Made by a program: the position numbers and the translations under genes. The notes under the pieces were generated by a model, which ran no database searches, had not been told where the DNA came from, and was given only the letters and a program-made list of their open reading frames with translations. Below are positions 22,945-35,560 of a stretch of 64,000 nt of DNA, one piece after another. This stretch comes from Hevea brasiliensis (Eukaryota > Streptophyta > Magnoliopsida > Malpighiales > Euphorbiaceae), in contig NC_079496.1 of the NCBI RefSeq assembly GCF_030052815.1, forward strand, positions 66,453,652-66,517,651. The letters are read 5' to 3'. Position 1 is the stretch's first letter. Every line of letters begins with the position of its first letter.

Positions 22945-25900
22945 TGTAACACCCTCACTGTAGCAATTTCGTACATTCTATTGTTTAGGTGACCGGTGTC
23001 GGTCCAGACAGCTAGAACATCTAGAAAAATATTTAGACTAAAGAGAGAAGCCATAATTAACTCAAATATTAACAAGAAAAATGTAGAAAAAATTTTAGAA
23101 ATAAAATACATCCAAGTTAAATGAGTCGGTGCCCTAATGATGGATAACCTAGAGGGAAGTTGCGGTCTTCGTAGCTAAAGCTCTAAACCCGAGAGAAAAT
23201 TCATGAAATAATTTTTGAAACTTCAGGGAAGAGTCATTGAGGTTTCAATGGCATTAGAATGCCAAGAAAATACTTAGAAAATTTTTGAAATAGGTACAGA
23301 CGATTTTGGCTTGATAAGCCAAATGGAGGAGGGTATTTTGGTCATTTCATCTTCAGGAATGATTTTTGACCGACTTGTCCAATTAAGTAAATAATTATTA
23401 TGATATAAAATGTGAACAAACATTGTTAAAAATTGAATTGAAATTAAGTGGGAAAGAAAAGAAAGAAAAAGAGTTTTAAACCTAATTATGATGTCATAAA
23501 GAATTGTTAACCAATCAAAACTCAACAAATACATTTAAATTCATTAAAAAGAGATAAAGAAGTCAAATTAACTAGAAAGAAATCTGCTTCCTTACCCATT
23601 TTCTTCCTTGGCCAAACCTCACACCAAAGAGACTCCACAATTGTTATCCTAACCAAACTTCCTTTCCCACTTAATTACACCATAAAATCCCTTGCTCCTT
23701 TCATTAAAAACACTCCTTGCATCTTGGGCAAACTTGGGGCAGCAAAAAGAAGAGGAAGGAAAGAGGTTTAACAAGCTTGGAAATTGACTCGAGCAAGGTT
23801 AGTGCCAAATTCTTCCATTCTTCTTCTAAATTCTTGTTTAGGTACTTGATTTAAGCTAGAAATTACAAGAAAATGAACTAAAATCTTCATGTATGTGTAA
23901 TCCTAAATTTGGCCAGCCTTGGTCTATGGTTAGGCTAATGTGTTTGATAGGCTTAAACATGTTTTAGATGATGGAGATTGCACATGAATGAGTTAGAATG
24001 GAAGAATTAAATCAATAGCATGTGACATGTGTAATTGATAATTTGTGGTTAGGGTTTTGAACTCAAAAATTGAGGTTTTATGTAATTAATGAGGGATTGA
24101 TGTTTTGATGGTCAATTAGTGACCATTTGGCTATGTATGATGAGGAATTAAAGTGAATTGTAGCTTTGGATTTGAGGTTGGGTGCACTGCCTTGAGTGAC
24201 CTGTAGGTCTAGATGTGAGTCTAGCAAGTTTGGGCAGCTATAACTTGAGTTGTGTAGGTTCAATTGGTACAAGGCCAATTGGACATATAATTAGACACAT
24301 GATAGCACAACTTTGATGAAGGAAACCTGTCCAGAAAACAAACTTAGGATGCCCTAAAAAATTGACCAAATATGGGTAGCACCAATACTACCTGGGCAAA
24401 ATGACCAAATAAACAGTGTTCATTCATTTGGTCATAACTCAGTGTAGAAAGGTCCAATTGACCTGAAATTTATATCAATGGAAAGCTGAGGCAATTTAGA
24501 ATAACTTTCATGTAGAACACAAACTCAAATTCTGGACTTAACTAAATGAAATTGCTAGCCAAAATTGAACTACCAAATATGGCAAAACCAAAATTGCCCA
24601 GAAATTCTGGGTAAAGGTAATTCAACCAGTTATGGTAAAATAGCCATAACTTGAGTTAGAAAACTCCAAATAGGGTGATTCAAAAAGTGAAATGTAGCTA
24701 GACATAATAAGAAATAACTTTGATGAAGAACATTTGGCCAAACTCTCATTGTAGAATGGCCTAATAGAATAGTGAACTCTAGTACGCAAAACTGAAAATT
24801 TTGATTTATTCTCCATTGGTTTGAAGCAATGCTTGGCAACTAATGCCAACACTTTTGGGAACCAAAATGTGGTAAATCTATGTGATTAGAACTTATGTAA
24901 CTATTATACATTAGATAGTCAATAATTTGACCTAAATAGTAAAATAAATAGTAATCTTACCTGTAAAACATAAAAAAATTCAATCAATAACTTTGTAATG
25001 TGCCCTAGTATAACTAGTAAGATTGGTTTGGATAGGTTGGCATGCCAATAGGGTTTAGTTAGCAGTACTGTACATGGCATTATGCCATTCTGTGATTTTA
25101 TGGCTTTAACCCATTCTACTATCAGTGTGATACTTGGCCTTGTGCCCAATGTTTATTACAGGTTATTAGCAGTTCTGTTGCACACCGAGAGACACATTGT
25201 GACCGATGGTGTGACGGCCTGAAGTACTTGGTACCCAGTGCCAATTTACCCGTTTATCCAGTTCAGTCATCCAGTATAGGTTACTTGGGCAACCAAAATG
25301 GAAATTGATAAATTTAAGTAAATAACTAATATAAACAACACCATATGAATAATATTACAAATAAATTGTCTATACGAGAAATCAGCATATACACTACATA
25401 TTTATTTTCTTTTTAGTTCTTTTTATTTTATTATTGGCACCATTAAGCTTTATTACTTAGCGCGTTGCTTTTTGCCACTCATAGGTTCTAGAGAGACTGA
25501 TAGAGAGCCCAGCAGACCACAGACTGGGTGAGACTTATATACAGATCTACATAGTATTCGTGTCACCTCACAGACTACAGTGCATTGGTAGGACACTAGG
25601 TCCCATTTTGGTATTTTGTACTGTTTGTATTTTGTAATTAAACTTTTATTTTCTCATGTATAGTTGAAACTCATGTAATATATTTTGGTATTAATGCAAA
25701 TATTTGTAATTTGTGTTTATAAATGAAAATTTAGTATTTATTTATGATATGTACATGATTGTCATGTGAAATGAATGAATCATAAAAAGAAGAATTTTTT
25801 AGAAATATTGAGATTTTGTTGATATAATGGAGTTTGAGAATGATTGAAAATGTATTGGAAGTGTTTTTCACAAGTTCCAAAGAACTGTTTTATTCATTTT

Positions 25901-26123
25901 TAGCCGGTACTCTGCCAGATTTTCTATAAAATTTTCGGAACCTCAAATGAATTTATAATTTCAATAAATGACTTAAATGAGTTAAATTTCACAAATTGCA
26001 CTTCATAACCATGAAGAAATAAATTAAGGAAGGATAAAAATAATTGAGATAAAATATGGTGTTCCGGTACACTGTGTGGCATATCTTGCTCGGCTATACT
26101 GTAGACGAGTAAAGGGTGTCACA
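22945..26123 (+). mobile_element. Gyp-2 5' LTR
   Basis: 3179 bp, from TGTAACACCCTCAC to GGGTGTCACA. It carries the CTCTGCCAGATTTTCTATAAAA box near 25910, single half-sites of the TGATGTCA motif near 23490, and the GGCATTATGCCATTCTG phrase near 25078. No coding region. Confidence 0.93.
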
Positions 26124-26128
26124 TTTAG

Positions 26129-26140
26129 TGGTATCAGAGC
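26129..26140 (+). other. Gyp-2 primer-binding site
   Basis: TGGTATCAGAGC, 5 bases after the LTR end. Confidence 0.9.
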
Positions 26141-26250
26141 ACAGTTTAAGCGTTTCTGGGTCTAAATCGAGTCCATACCATGCATTGCATTTGTAAGAGT
26201 CAAGGTGACACTAATGTAGATCTGTTTGATTTTCTTATTTTGATTAGGAT

Positions 26251-27497
26251 ATGGACCCCACGTCTCAGAGTGCAATTGAGGAGGAAGTGGAGAGTCATGC
26301 TCCACCTGCAGCAGCTGAGACTGGGGGCAGGGGAGAACTTGCTCCACCAACACCAGCAGAGCCCGCACAGCCTCCACAGGCCATGCTTCAGCAAATGGCT
26401 GAATTTTTCAGACAAATATGGCAGAGGTAATGCCACCATCACCACCTCCACAGCAAAAATCTCATTTGGAGAAATTCAGGAAATTTGGAGCAGTGGATTT
26501 TCTTGGCAAGAGAGAAGATGATTCTACTATAGCTGAGAACTGGTTGGACAGAATAAGAAGAGTTTTAAAGCAACTCCACTACACTCCAGAGCAAAACCTA
26601 TAAGCTGTTGTATCTCTACTGCAAGACGATGCATATCAATGGTGGGATACAGTGTCCAGTGAGGTACAACCAGAACAAATAACCTGGGAGTTCTTCCTCA
26701 CTGAATTCAGAAAGAAGTATGTGGGAAGTGTGTACCTGGAAGACAGGAGGAGAGAATTTATTAACCTGAGGCAGAGACAGCTGATAGTAGCTGAGTATGA
26801 AAGAGAATTTATCAGATTGAGCCGCTATGGAAGGGAGATAGTCCCTAATGAGGCTGAAAAGTGTAGAAGATTTGAAGAGGGGCTGAAAGACAACATCAAG
26901 ATAATGATCACTACCTTGGGAATCATGGACTTCACCAAGTTAGTGAAAGCTGCAGTAAAAGTTGAGAAAGTCAGAATAAGTGAGCAGATCAGGAGAGAGA
27001 GACAGCAGAAGGGGGGCCCAGGTCAGTTTAGCTCATCTCTTGCACCTGGAAAGAAGTTCAGAGGTCCACCTACTCAGAGTTCAGGTCAGCCTCAAGGTCG
27101 GGGTCAATCCCAGGGGCCCAGGCCACAGTTCACACCTAGGAGAGGTCAGTCCACACCATCAATGGGCAGCTCTCTAGGGACGGTGTTCAGGGGACCAACC
27201 CCAGCATCTTCTGCTTGTCCACACTGCCTGAAGTGGCATAAGGGGGAGTGTTGGAGAGTGACGGGTGCCTGCTTAAGGTGTGGGTCTACAGAGCATCAGT
27301 TAAGGAACTATCCATGTAGAAATGCTACAGCTGCTCCAGCACAAGCAGATAGGCCTGCCCCTGCACCTCAAAGGGGTAAAAGGCCAAGTAAATCTGAGGC
27401 AGCTGGTCCATCACAAAGACCTGCATCTGAGCCAGCCAAGAGGCCAGAGGCTAGAGCACCTGCCAGAGCTTATGCCATGAGAGCTCAGGAGGAGTAA
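26251..27497 (+). pseudogene. Gyp-2 gag (broken)
   Basis: It starts MDPTSQSAIEEEVESH at 26251. A 2-base difference near 26412 relative to Gyp-3 shifts the frame; the new frame carries KFGAVDFLGKRED and AENWLDRIRRVLKQL (capsid N-part) until a stop at 26601-26603. From 26604 the frame is open to 27497, with the conserved EFRKKYVGSVYLEDRRREF and SRYGREIVPNEAEK blocks, a basic Gln/Gly/Pro-rich linker, and two zinc motifs (CPHCLKWHKGEC, then CLRCGSTEHQLRNYPC, where the last cysteine spacing is disturbed). The terminal TAA (27495-27497) replaces CAA of Gyp-3. It would form the particle and bind RNA. Confidence 0.9.
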
Positions 27498-28163
27498 GGT
27501 GCCTCAGATGTTATCAGGGTTACGTTCTCCCTCTACAACACATCTGTGCATGCATTGGTGGATCTAGGATCCACTCATTCATACATCTACATTAACTTAC
27601 CTGTAGAAAGGGGGATACTAGTAGGGGAGAGTGACCAAGACATTCTAGTCACTAATCCATTGGGCCACAGGGTGGTGAACAAGGTGTACAAAGGTTGCCC
27701 GTTAAGGATTCAGGGGTATGAATTCTTGGCAGACCTAATTGAATTGCCTTTGCATGAGTTTGACGTGATTTTGGGAATGGACTGGTTGTCACGTCATCAG
27801 GCAATGGTTGATTGTAAATTGAAGAGGATTTCCTTGAAAACTCCTAAGGGTAATGAGATTACAGTCGTGGGGAAAATGACAGATTTCTTGTCCAATGTCA
27901 TCTCAGCCACAGTTGCAAGAAAACTGATGAGAAAAGGCTATGAAGCCTACCTAGCACATGCGGTGGATACTAGGCAGGCTAAGCCAGATCTGTGTAACAT
28001 ACCCACAATAAGAGACTTCCCAAATGTGTTCCCTGAAGATTTGCCTAGTTTACCACCAGAAAGGAAAGTCGAATTTACTATTGAAGTACTGCCAAGTACA
28101 GCACCAATCTCTATTGCTCCTTATAGGATGGCACCTACTGAGTTAAAGGAGCTAAAAATCTAG
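27498..28163 (+). pseudogene. Gyp-2 protease and linker (broken)
   Basis: Open from after the stop at 27495-27497 to a TAG at 28161-28163. The active-site Asp is at 27561-27563 in VDLGSTHSY; relatives have DPGSTHSY, so the residue after Asp has changed. The second protease hallmark, ILGMDWL, follows about 75 residues later, typical of retropepsins in gypsy elements. The C-terminal half (DFPNVFPEDLPSLPP, PYRMAP) is the standard bridge into reverse transcriptase. The terminal stop replaces a Gln codon. Confidence 0.88.
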
Positions 28164-29336
28164 TTGCAGGAGTTACTGGATAAGCGGTTCATACACCCCA
28201 GTGTGTCACCATGGGAAGCTCTAGTACTGTTTGTAAAGAAGAAGGATGGGACTTTGAGGTTATGCATCGATTATCGGCAGTTGAATAAAGTGACTGTGAA
28301 GAACAAGTATCCGTTGCCTAGAATTGATGATCTGTTTGATCAGTTGAAGGCAATAGGAGTATTTTCTAAAATTAATCTCAGATTAGGGTATCATCAGTTG
28401 AGGGTGAAGGATGCAAATGTGCCAAAGACTACATTCAGGACCCGGTATGGGCATTATGAGTTCATGGTGATGCCTTTTGGCCTAACAAATGCACCAGCAG
28501 TATTCATGAACCGTATGAACCATATCTTCCATGTATACCTAGATCGGTTTGTAGTGGTCTTTATTGATGATATTTTGGTGTATTCCAAGACCAGGAAAGA
28601 ACATGATGAGCATTTGAGGATTGTTCTACAAAACCTGAGAGAAAAGAAACTGTATGCCAAGTTGTCCAAGTGTGACTTCTGGTTGAATGAGATTGCATTC
28701 CTTGGACACATAGTGTCAGCTGATGGGATTAGAGTGGATTCCAAGAAAATAGAAACAGTGATGGAATGGAAGCCTCCTAGAAATACAATTGAGATCAGAA
28801 GTTTCTTGGGGGTAGCTGGGTATTACAGAAGACTTGTGAAGGGATTTTCTTTAATAGCTACCCCAATGACCAAGTTGTTGCACAAAAATGTCAGATTTGA
28901 CAAGAATGACAAGTGTCAGGCCAGTTTTGAAAAGTTGAAGGCTATGTTGACAGAGGCACCAGTGTTAACACAGCCAGTGTTGGGAAAGGATTTTGTAGAA
29001 TACAGTGATGCCTCACATAATGGGTTAGTTTGTGTATTGATGCAAGAGGGGAAGGTGGTCACCTATGCTTCTAGGTAGCTAAGGCCACATGAACAGAACT
29101 ACCCTACCCATGATTCAGAACTTGCAGCAATTATCTTCGCATTGAAGATATGGAGGCACTATTTGTATGGTGAAAAGTGCTACATTTATACAGACCACAA
29201 AAGTCTAAAATATTTGCCAACCCAAAAGGAGCTCAACCTTAGACAGAGGCAATGGATTGAGTTCCTGAAGAACTATGATTGTGTGATTAACTACCATCCT
29301 GGGAAGGCAAATATGTTACAGATACTTTGAGCAGAA
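28164..29336 (+). pseudogene. Gyp-2 reverse transcriptase and RNase H (broken)
   Basis: Reverse transcriptase is open to 29075: [30 protein letters not shown], the first catalytic Asp region (here [10 protein letters not shown], with Asp changed to Asn in the usual [10 protein letters not shown]) and FIDDILVYS with Asp codons at 28566-28571. The RNase H start [10 protein letters not shown] follows. A TAG at 29076-29078 stands where Gyp-3 has CAA. RNase H then continues with [18 protein letters not shown] to a frameshift near 29315, where the [11 protein letters not shown] block is damaged. The loss of one catalytic Asp and the stops make it inactive. Confidence 0.9.
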
Positions 29337-30850
29337 AATACATTTCAGCTTTGAGATCATTGAATGCCCATCTATCCTTGGCTCGAGATGGAGCTATTTT
29401 GGCTGAGTTGCAAGTGAGGCCAAACCTGCTACAACAGATTTTAGATGGGAGGAAGGTAGATGAGAAGTTAATGGCTACTATGAGCAAAATCTCAGAAGGG
29501 AAGGCAACTGACTATGAGGTGAAAGCAGATGGATGTCTGTACTACAAAGGAAAAGTGTGTGTACCAGATAATGGGGAATTGAAAGCCAGTATTCTAAAAG
29601 AGACACACACCAGTGTTTATGCTATGCACCCAGGAAGTACAAAAATGTATCATGACCTGAAGCTTCAATGTTGGTGGCTTGGTATGAAGAAGGACATAAC
29701 TGACTATGTGACTAAATGCCTGGCATGTCAGCAAGACAAGGCAGAACATCAAGTTCCATTGAGTTTGCTACAGCCTATAAGCATACCTGAATGGAAATGG
29801 AATTGGATCACCATGGATTTTGTCAGTGTTCTACCTCCCACCCAGAAGAAACATGATGCAGTAAGGGTGATAGTGGATAGGTTGACCAAATCAGCACATT
29901 TTTTGCTAGTTGGGACTGACTACTCACTGGAAAAGCTAGTAGAATTGTATATCAGTGAGATAGTTAAACTACATGGAATCCACTTTCCATCATATCTGAT
30001 TGAGACCCAAGGTTTACATCGAGATTTCAGAAGAAGTTGCATGAATCCTTGGGTACACAACACCACTTTAGCACAGCTTTCCATCCTCTGACGGATGGGC
30101 AATCAGAAAGAGTAATCTAGGTCCTTGAGGATATGCTGAGGAGTTGTGTCATTGAGTTTGAGAGAAGTTGGGATAGATACCTCCCACTGGCAGAATTTGC
30201 ATACAGTAATAGCTACCAAGCTAGCATCAAAATGGCCCCGTATGAAGCATTGTATGGGAGGAAATGTAGAACCCCAGTGTGTTTGATTGAATTGGGCAAA
30301 AACAAACTGGTAGGGCCAGACCTAGTAAAACAGACTGAGGAGAAAGTAAAGTTAATCAAAGCTAATCTGAAGGTTGCCTCAGACAGACAGAAATCATATG
30401 CCAACTTGAAGAGAAAAGAGATAGAATATAAAGTTGGAGATAAGGTGTTTCTCAAAGTCTCACCATGGAAAAAGGTATTGAGGTTTGGAAGAAAGGGTAA
30501 GTTGAGCCCTAGGTTCATTGGCCCATATGAAATTATGGAACGCGTGGGACCAGTGGCCTATAGGCTAGCTTTACCACCAGAGCTGGACAAGATCCACAAT
30601 GTGTTTCATGTATCCATGCTGAGAAGATACCGCTCAGATCCTTCACATGTCATTTCCATGGAAGAAATTTAAGTACAATCGAACTTGGCATATGAAGAAG
30701 AATCCATACAGATCCTGGCTCGGGAAGTAAAGGAGTTGAGGAACAAGCAGATTCCACTGGTGAAAGTGCTTTAGAGGCACCACAACACCGAGGAGGCAAC
30801 TTGGGAAAGTGAAGAGATGATGAGGCAACAGTTCCCTCAACTTTTTGCAT
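29337..30850 (+). pseudogene. Gyp-2 integrase with chromodomain-like tail (broken)
   Basis: The zinc-binding HHCC part (H...H, then CLACQQ) is followed by the catalytic core: first Asp 29816-29818 in MDFVS, second Asp in [11 protein letters not shown] sequence near 29999. A 1-base deletion near 29980 throws the frame off there. The Glu region is present (SERV), but the next Gln codon is TAG (30118-30120). The C-terminal part (30133-30669) is open, with PYEALYGRKCRTP and PRFIGPYEI, then a TAA at 30670-30672 and a TAG at 30772-30774 (Trp in Gyp-3) inside the chromodomain-like tail. Chromodomains of this group are thought to guide insertion into heterochromatin. Confidence 0.9.
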
Positions 30851-30870
30851 CAGGTAAATTTCGAGGACGA

Positions 30871-30893
30871 AATTTAAAGTAGAGGTGAAGAGT
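30871..30893 (+). other. Gyp-2 polypurine tract
   Basis: The purine-rich stretch AGTAGAGGTGAAGAG just before the 3' LTR; one T interrupts it compared with the Gyp-3 AGAGGGGAAGAG. Confidence 0.75.
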
Positions 30894-31086
30894 TGTAACA
30901 CCCTCACTATAACAATTTCGTACATTCTACTATTTAGGTGACCGGTGTCGGTCTAGATAGCTAGAACGTTTGGAAAAATATTTAGACTAAAGTGAGGAGC
31001 CATAATTAACTGAAATATTAACAAGAAAAATGTAGGAAAAATTTTAAAAATAAAATGCAACTAAGTTAAATGAGCCGGTGCCCTAG
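30894..31086 (+). mobile_element. Gyp-2 3' LTR, left piece
   Basis: It begins TGTAACACCCTCAC and matches the first ~190 bases of the Gyp-2 5' LTR. It ends at GTGCCCTAG, where Gyp-3 inserted. The rest of the LTR is 42116-45102. Confidence 0.93.
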
Positions 31087-34000
31087 TGTAACACCCTCCC
31101 TGTAGCAACTCCGTACATTCTACTGTTCCGGTGACTAGTGTCTGTCCGGACAGCTAGAACATTCGGAAAAATATTTAAACTAAAGTGAGGGACCATAATT
31201 AACTCAAATATTAATAAGAAAAATTTAGTAAAAATTTTAGAAATAAAATACAACTAAGTCAAATGAGTCGGTGCCCAAGCGATGGGTAACCCAGAGGGAA
31301 GTTGCGGTCCTCGCAACTAGGAGCCCTAGACCCGAGAGAAAATTCATAAAATAATTTTTGGGACTCCAGAGAAGGGTCATTGAGGTTCCTATGGCATTAG
31401 AATGCCAAGAAAATATTTAGAAAAATTTTTCAATCGGTACAGACAATTTTGACCCGTTAAGCCAAACGGAGGGCATTTTGGTCAATTCGCCTTCAAAGGC
31501 GATTTTTGGCCGACTTTTCCAGTTAAGTAAATAATTATTATGATCTAAAATATGAATAAATATTGGTAAAAACTGAATTGAAAATGAGTAGAGAAGAGAA
31601 GAAGAAAAAAAGGAAGAAAATACCAATTATGACATCATATGATGTCATTAAACACTTACCCACCAATCACATTTAATCAACACTTAAATTAACTAATAAA
31701 ATATGGATAAGAATACAGCAAAACCTCATAAAAATTCAGCAGCCATCACCTTCACAAAACTCACCCGTAGCTCTCAAATTCCATAGCCAAACCTCCATTA
31801 ATTCTCAACCAAAGCTCCATTTCCCTCTTCATTTCACCATAAACCCTCCTACTCCTTTCACTAAAACTCATCCTTACACCTTGAATAACCCTTAGGCAGC
31901 AAAAAGAAAGAGAAAAGGTGAAGAATTAGAGCTCTTGAAAAGCTCTCAAGTGAGGTTAGTGCCATACTTTTCTCTCTTACTCTTTTAATTCTTGTTAGAA
32001 CATCCATTTAAGTTAAGGAATTGTAAAATTTGAAGCAAATTATACATGTTAGAATTTCTTCAAATTTTCGATAGCCATGAACTTTCTTGAGTTTGATGGC
32101 TTTGAATGGAATTAAAATCTAGGGATGTCCCTTGATGTGTATAAGTGAATTAAAAACCTTAGTTGTATGTATAATGTAAGATTGGAGTAATTAGGAATTA
32201 GGGTTTTGAGAGAAATTTGGACTTTACTTATGTAATGGTGAATGAACATTCTAATAGTCAATTAGTGACCATTTTAGGTAAGTTGGCCATAATTTGGAGT
32301 GAACTATAGCATTACAAACTAATTTGATGTGGCTGCCTAGTGAGAGCAGTAGGTGTGGCTGTTAGTCCAGCCTGTTTGGACAGCCATAACTTTGGCTGTG
32401 TAGGTTCAATTGGTGTTTGGCCAATTGGACATGAAACTAGACACATAATGGCACAATTTTGGTGAAGAAACCATGCCCAAAAGACAAAAGCAAGTGGACC
32501 AAAAACTGGCCCCAATCCGGATGTCCTGCAACCAGATTCTGCAGAATGACCAAATGAATGGCCATAACTCATTGTAGAATGGCCCAATTGACCTGAAATT
32601 TTTACAGCAATAAGTTAAGATATATAAAAACAACTTTCATGAAGAAACCTACCCCAAATTATGACCAGAACCTATCCAACAAGGCAGTTGCGATCCTTTG
32701 TTCAACTGCTTTGTAGATATGGTCAGTTCTGCAATTTTTCAATCCGGCCAGCTGTGGTTTTTGGACCATAACTGGAGCTACAAAACTCCAAATGAAGTGA
32801 TTCAAAAAATGAAATTCAACTAGACAAAATAAGGAACAACATTCATGTTTATCACTTTCTCAAATTCTCATTGCAACAGTAACTAATGGAACAGTAAATT
32901 TAGGGTACAAAAACTGAAAATTCTGCTCCCTTGGTTTTAAGCTTAGGAATGGTATTGGTGATTAATTCCAACAAGTTTTGAATGCAAAATGTGGTACATT
33001 GGGAGTGTTAAAAGCAATGTACCTATTTTTTATGCAAAAGTCAACATTTTTGTTGACTAGTGAAGTGAATAGTGACTCCAAAACTTGAAATTCAAAAATT
33101 GAAGAATTCAAAAGTATCAATTGCCCTAGTATACCTAACAAGATTGGTTTGGATAGTTTGGCATGCTAATAGGGTTCAGTTAGCAGTACTGCATATGGCA
33201 TTATGCCATTCTGTGATTTCATGGCTTTTAGCCATTCTGACATTGTGTTGATATTTGGCCTTGTGCCTATTGTTATCTGACTTATTAAGCGTTACATTTG
33301 CACACCGGGAGATGCATATATGACCGATGGTGTGACGGCCTGAGGTATTAGATACCCAGTGCCAGTTTACCCGTTTATCTAGTCCAGTCGTCCAGTATAG
33401 GTTACTTGGGCAACCAAAAAAATGAAAGTGGATAAATTTAACAAAATAATGAATATAACAAGTACAAAACAAGTAAGACATCGATACATTCAATGCATAT
33501 TTATTTTCTGTTATTTCTTTTTATTATATTATTGGCACCACTAAGAATTATTGCTTAGCGCGTTGCTTTTGCCACGCGTAGGTTCTGGAGATCCTGACCG
33601 AGAGCCCGGTAGACCACAGACTGGGTGAGACCTCCTGCAGCTCTGCATAGTGTCCGTGTCACCTCACCATCTTCAGTGCATTGGTAGGACACTAGGTTTC
33701 ATTTTGGTATTTTGTAACTAACTTTTATTTTCTTTTGTGTAAATGAAACTAATATGATGTATTTTGATGTTCATGTAAATAATGAAAATAGTGATTACGA
33801 ATGGAAAATTTTGAGTATTTACTTATTGCTTATATATGAGTATCATGAGAAATGAATGATTGAGAAATGTTGTTGAAAAATATTGAGATTTTGATGATAT
33901 TGGAGTTTTAGAATGATTGAATATGATTATTGGAAGTGTTTTTCACAGGTTCCGAAGAACTGTTTTCTCCATTTTTAGCCGGTACTCTACCGGATTTTCT

Positions 34001-34177
34001 ATAAAATTTTCAGAACCTCAAATAAATTATAATTTCAATAAATGACTTAAATGAATTATATTTCACAAGTTATATTCAAAACTATGATAAAAATTAATTA
34101 AGATAAAATAGAGTATTCCGGTACACCGTGTGACATAACTTACTCGGATATACTGTAGACGGGTAAGGGGTGTCACA
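31087..34177 (+). mobile_element. Gyp-3 5' LTR
   Basis: 3091 bp, from TGTAACACCCTCCC to GGGTGTCACA. It contains the 20-bp palindrome at 31629-31648, the GGCATTATGCCATTCTG region near 33196 and the CTCTACCGGATTTTCTATAAAA box near 33986. No coding region; short minus-strand frames are also present in the 3' LTR and are shadows. Confidence 0.94.
31629..31648. promoter_or_regulatory. 20-bp perfect palindrome in Gyp-3 5' LTR
   Basis: ATGACATCATATGATGTCAT, identical to 4151-4170 and 39560-39579. It lies ~545 bases from the LTR start, upstream of where a promoter would be expected. A bZIP-like site is one reading; a role is not shown by the sequence. Confidence 0.5.
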
Positions 34178-34182
34178 TTTAG

Positions 34183-34194
34183 TGGTATCAGAGC
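34183..34194 (+). other. Gyp-3 primer-binding site
   Basis: TGGTATCAGAGC, 5 bases after the LTR end. Confidence 0.9.
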
Positions 34195-34304
34195 ACGGTT
34201 TAGGCGTTTCTGGGCCTAGATTGAGTCCATACCATGCATTGCATTTGTAAGAGTCGAGGTGACACTAATGCAGATCTGTTTGTCTTTCTTATTTTGAATA
34301 GGAT

Positions 34305-35560
34305 ATGGACCCTACATCACAGAGAGCAGTTGAGGAGGAAGTGGAGAGTCATTCTCCACCTGCAGCAGCTGAGATTAGAGGTATGGGAGAACCTGCCCCG
34401 CCAACTCAAGCAGAGCCTGCTCAGCCTCCACAGGCCATGTTCTAGCAAATGGCCGAATTCTTCAGACAAATGGCCGGGGTAATGACAGCACCACCACCAC
34501 CTCCACAACCAAAATCACATCTAGAAAAATTGAGAAAGTTTGGAGCAGTGGACTTTTTTGGCAAGAGAGAAGATGATTCTGTTGCAGCCGAGAATTGGTT
34601 GAACAGAACAGGCAGAGTTTTAAAATAACTCCACTGCACCCCAGAGCAAAATTTAGAGGCTGCTGTATCTCTGTTGCAAGATGATGCATATGAATGGTGG
34701 GACACGGTATCCAGTGAAGTGCAGCCAAAAGTTATAACTTGGGACTTCTTCCTCTCCGAATTCAAGAAGAAATATGTGGATAGTGTATACCTGGAAGAGA
34801 GAAGAAGAGAGTTCATTAATCTGAGGCAGAGACAGCTGTCAGTGGCCGAGTATGAGAAGGAATTCGTCAGATTGAGCCGCTACGGAAGGGAGATAGTCCC
34901 TAATGAGGCTGAAAGGTGTAAGAGATTTGAAGAGGGATTAAATGACAACATAAAGATCATGATCACTGCCTTGGGAATCACAGACTTCACCAAGTTAGTG
35001 GAAGCTGCAATAAAAGTTGAAAAAGTAAGAATAAGTGAGAAGACCAGAAGAGAGAGACAACTGAAGAGGGGCCCAGGTCAGACTAGTTCATCTCCTACAT
35101 TTGGGAAGAAGTTCAAAGGTCCACCTGCATAGAGTTCAGGTCAGCCACAAGGTCAGGGTCAGTCTCAGGGGCCCAGGCCACTGTTTACCGCTAGGAGAGG
35201 TCAGTCCACACCATCAGTGGGCAGCTCTCCAGGGATGGGGTTCAGGGGACCAGCCCCAGCATCTTCTGCATGTCCACATTGTTTGAAATGGCATAAGGGA
35301 GAGTGTTGGAGAGTGACTGGTGCCTGCTTAAGGTGTGGGTCAACAGAGCATCAGTTGAAGAACTGTCCACGCAGAACTACTATAGCTGCTCCAACACAAG
35401 CAGACAAACCTGCTCCTGCACCACAAAGGGGTAGGAAATCTGGCAAATCTGACGCAGTGGGACCATCACAGAGGCCTGCATCTGAGCCAGCAGAGAGGCC
35501 TGATAACAGACCACCTACAAGAGCTTATGCCATTAGAGCTCAGGAGGAGCAAGATGCCCC
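34305..35560 (+). pseudogene. Gyp-3 gag (three premature stops)
   Basis: It starts MDPTSQRAVEEEVESH at 34305 and keeps a single reading frame throughout, broken only by nonsense codons: TAG at 34443-34445 (CAG in Gyp-2), TAA at 34626-34628 (CAA in Gyp-2) and TAG at 35130-35132 (CAG in Gyp-2). Domains in order are the N-terminal Pro/Gln-rich region, the capsid (KFGAVDFFGKRED; EFKKKYVDSVYLEERRREF; SRYGREIVPNEAER), a basic linker, and two zinc motifs (CPHCLKWHKGEC; CLRCGSTEHQLKNC, all ligands present). The frame runs on into protease without a stop, as in single-ORF chromoviruses. Confidence 0.92.

Noticed and set aside
30883..31089. Tandem LTRs of a single element at the Gyp-2 3' end
   Set aside because: The second TGTAACACC at 31087 belongs to Gyp-3: the first LTR resumes at 42116 with the expected sequence and a near-perfect target duplication.
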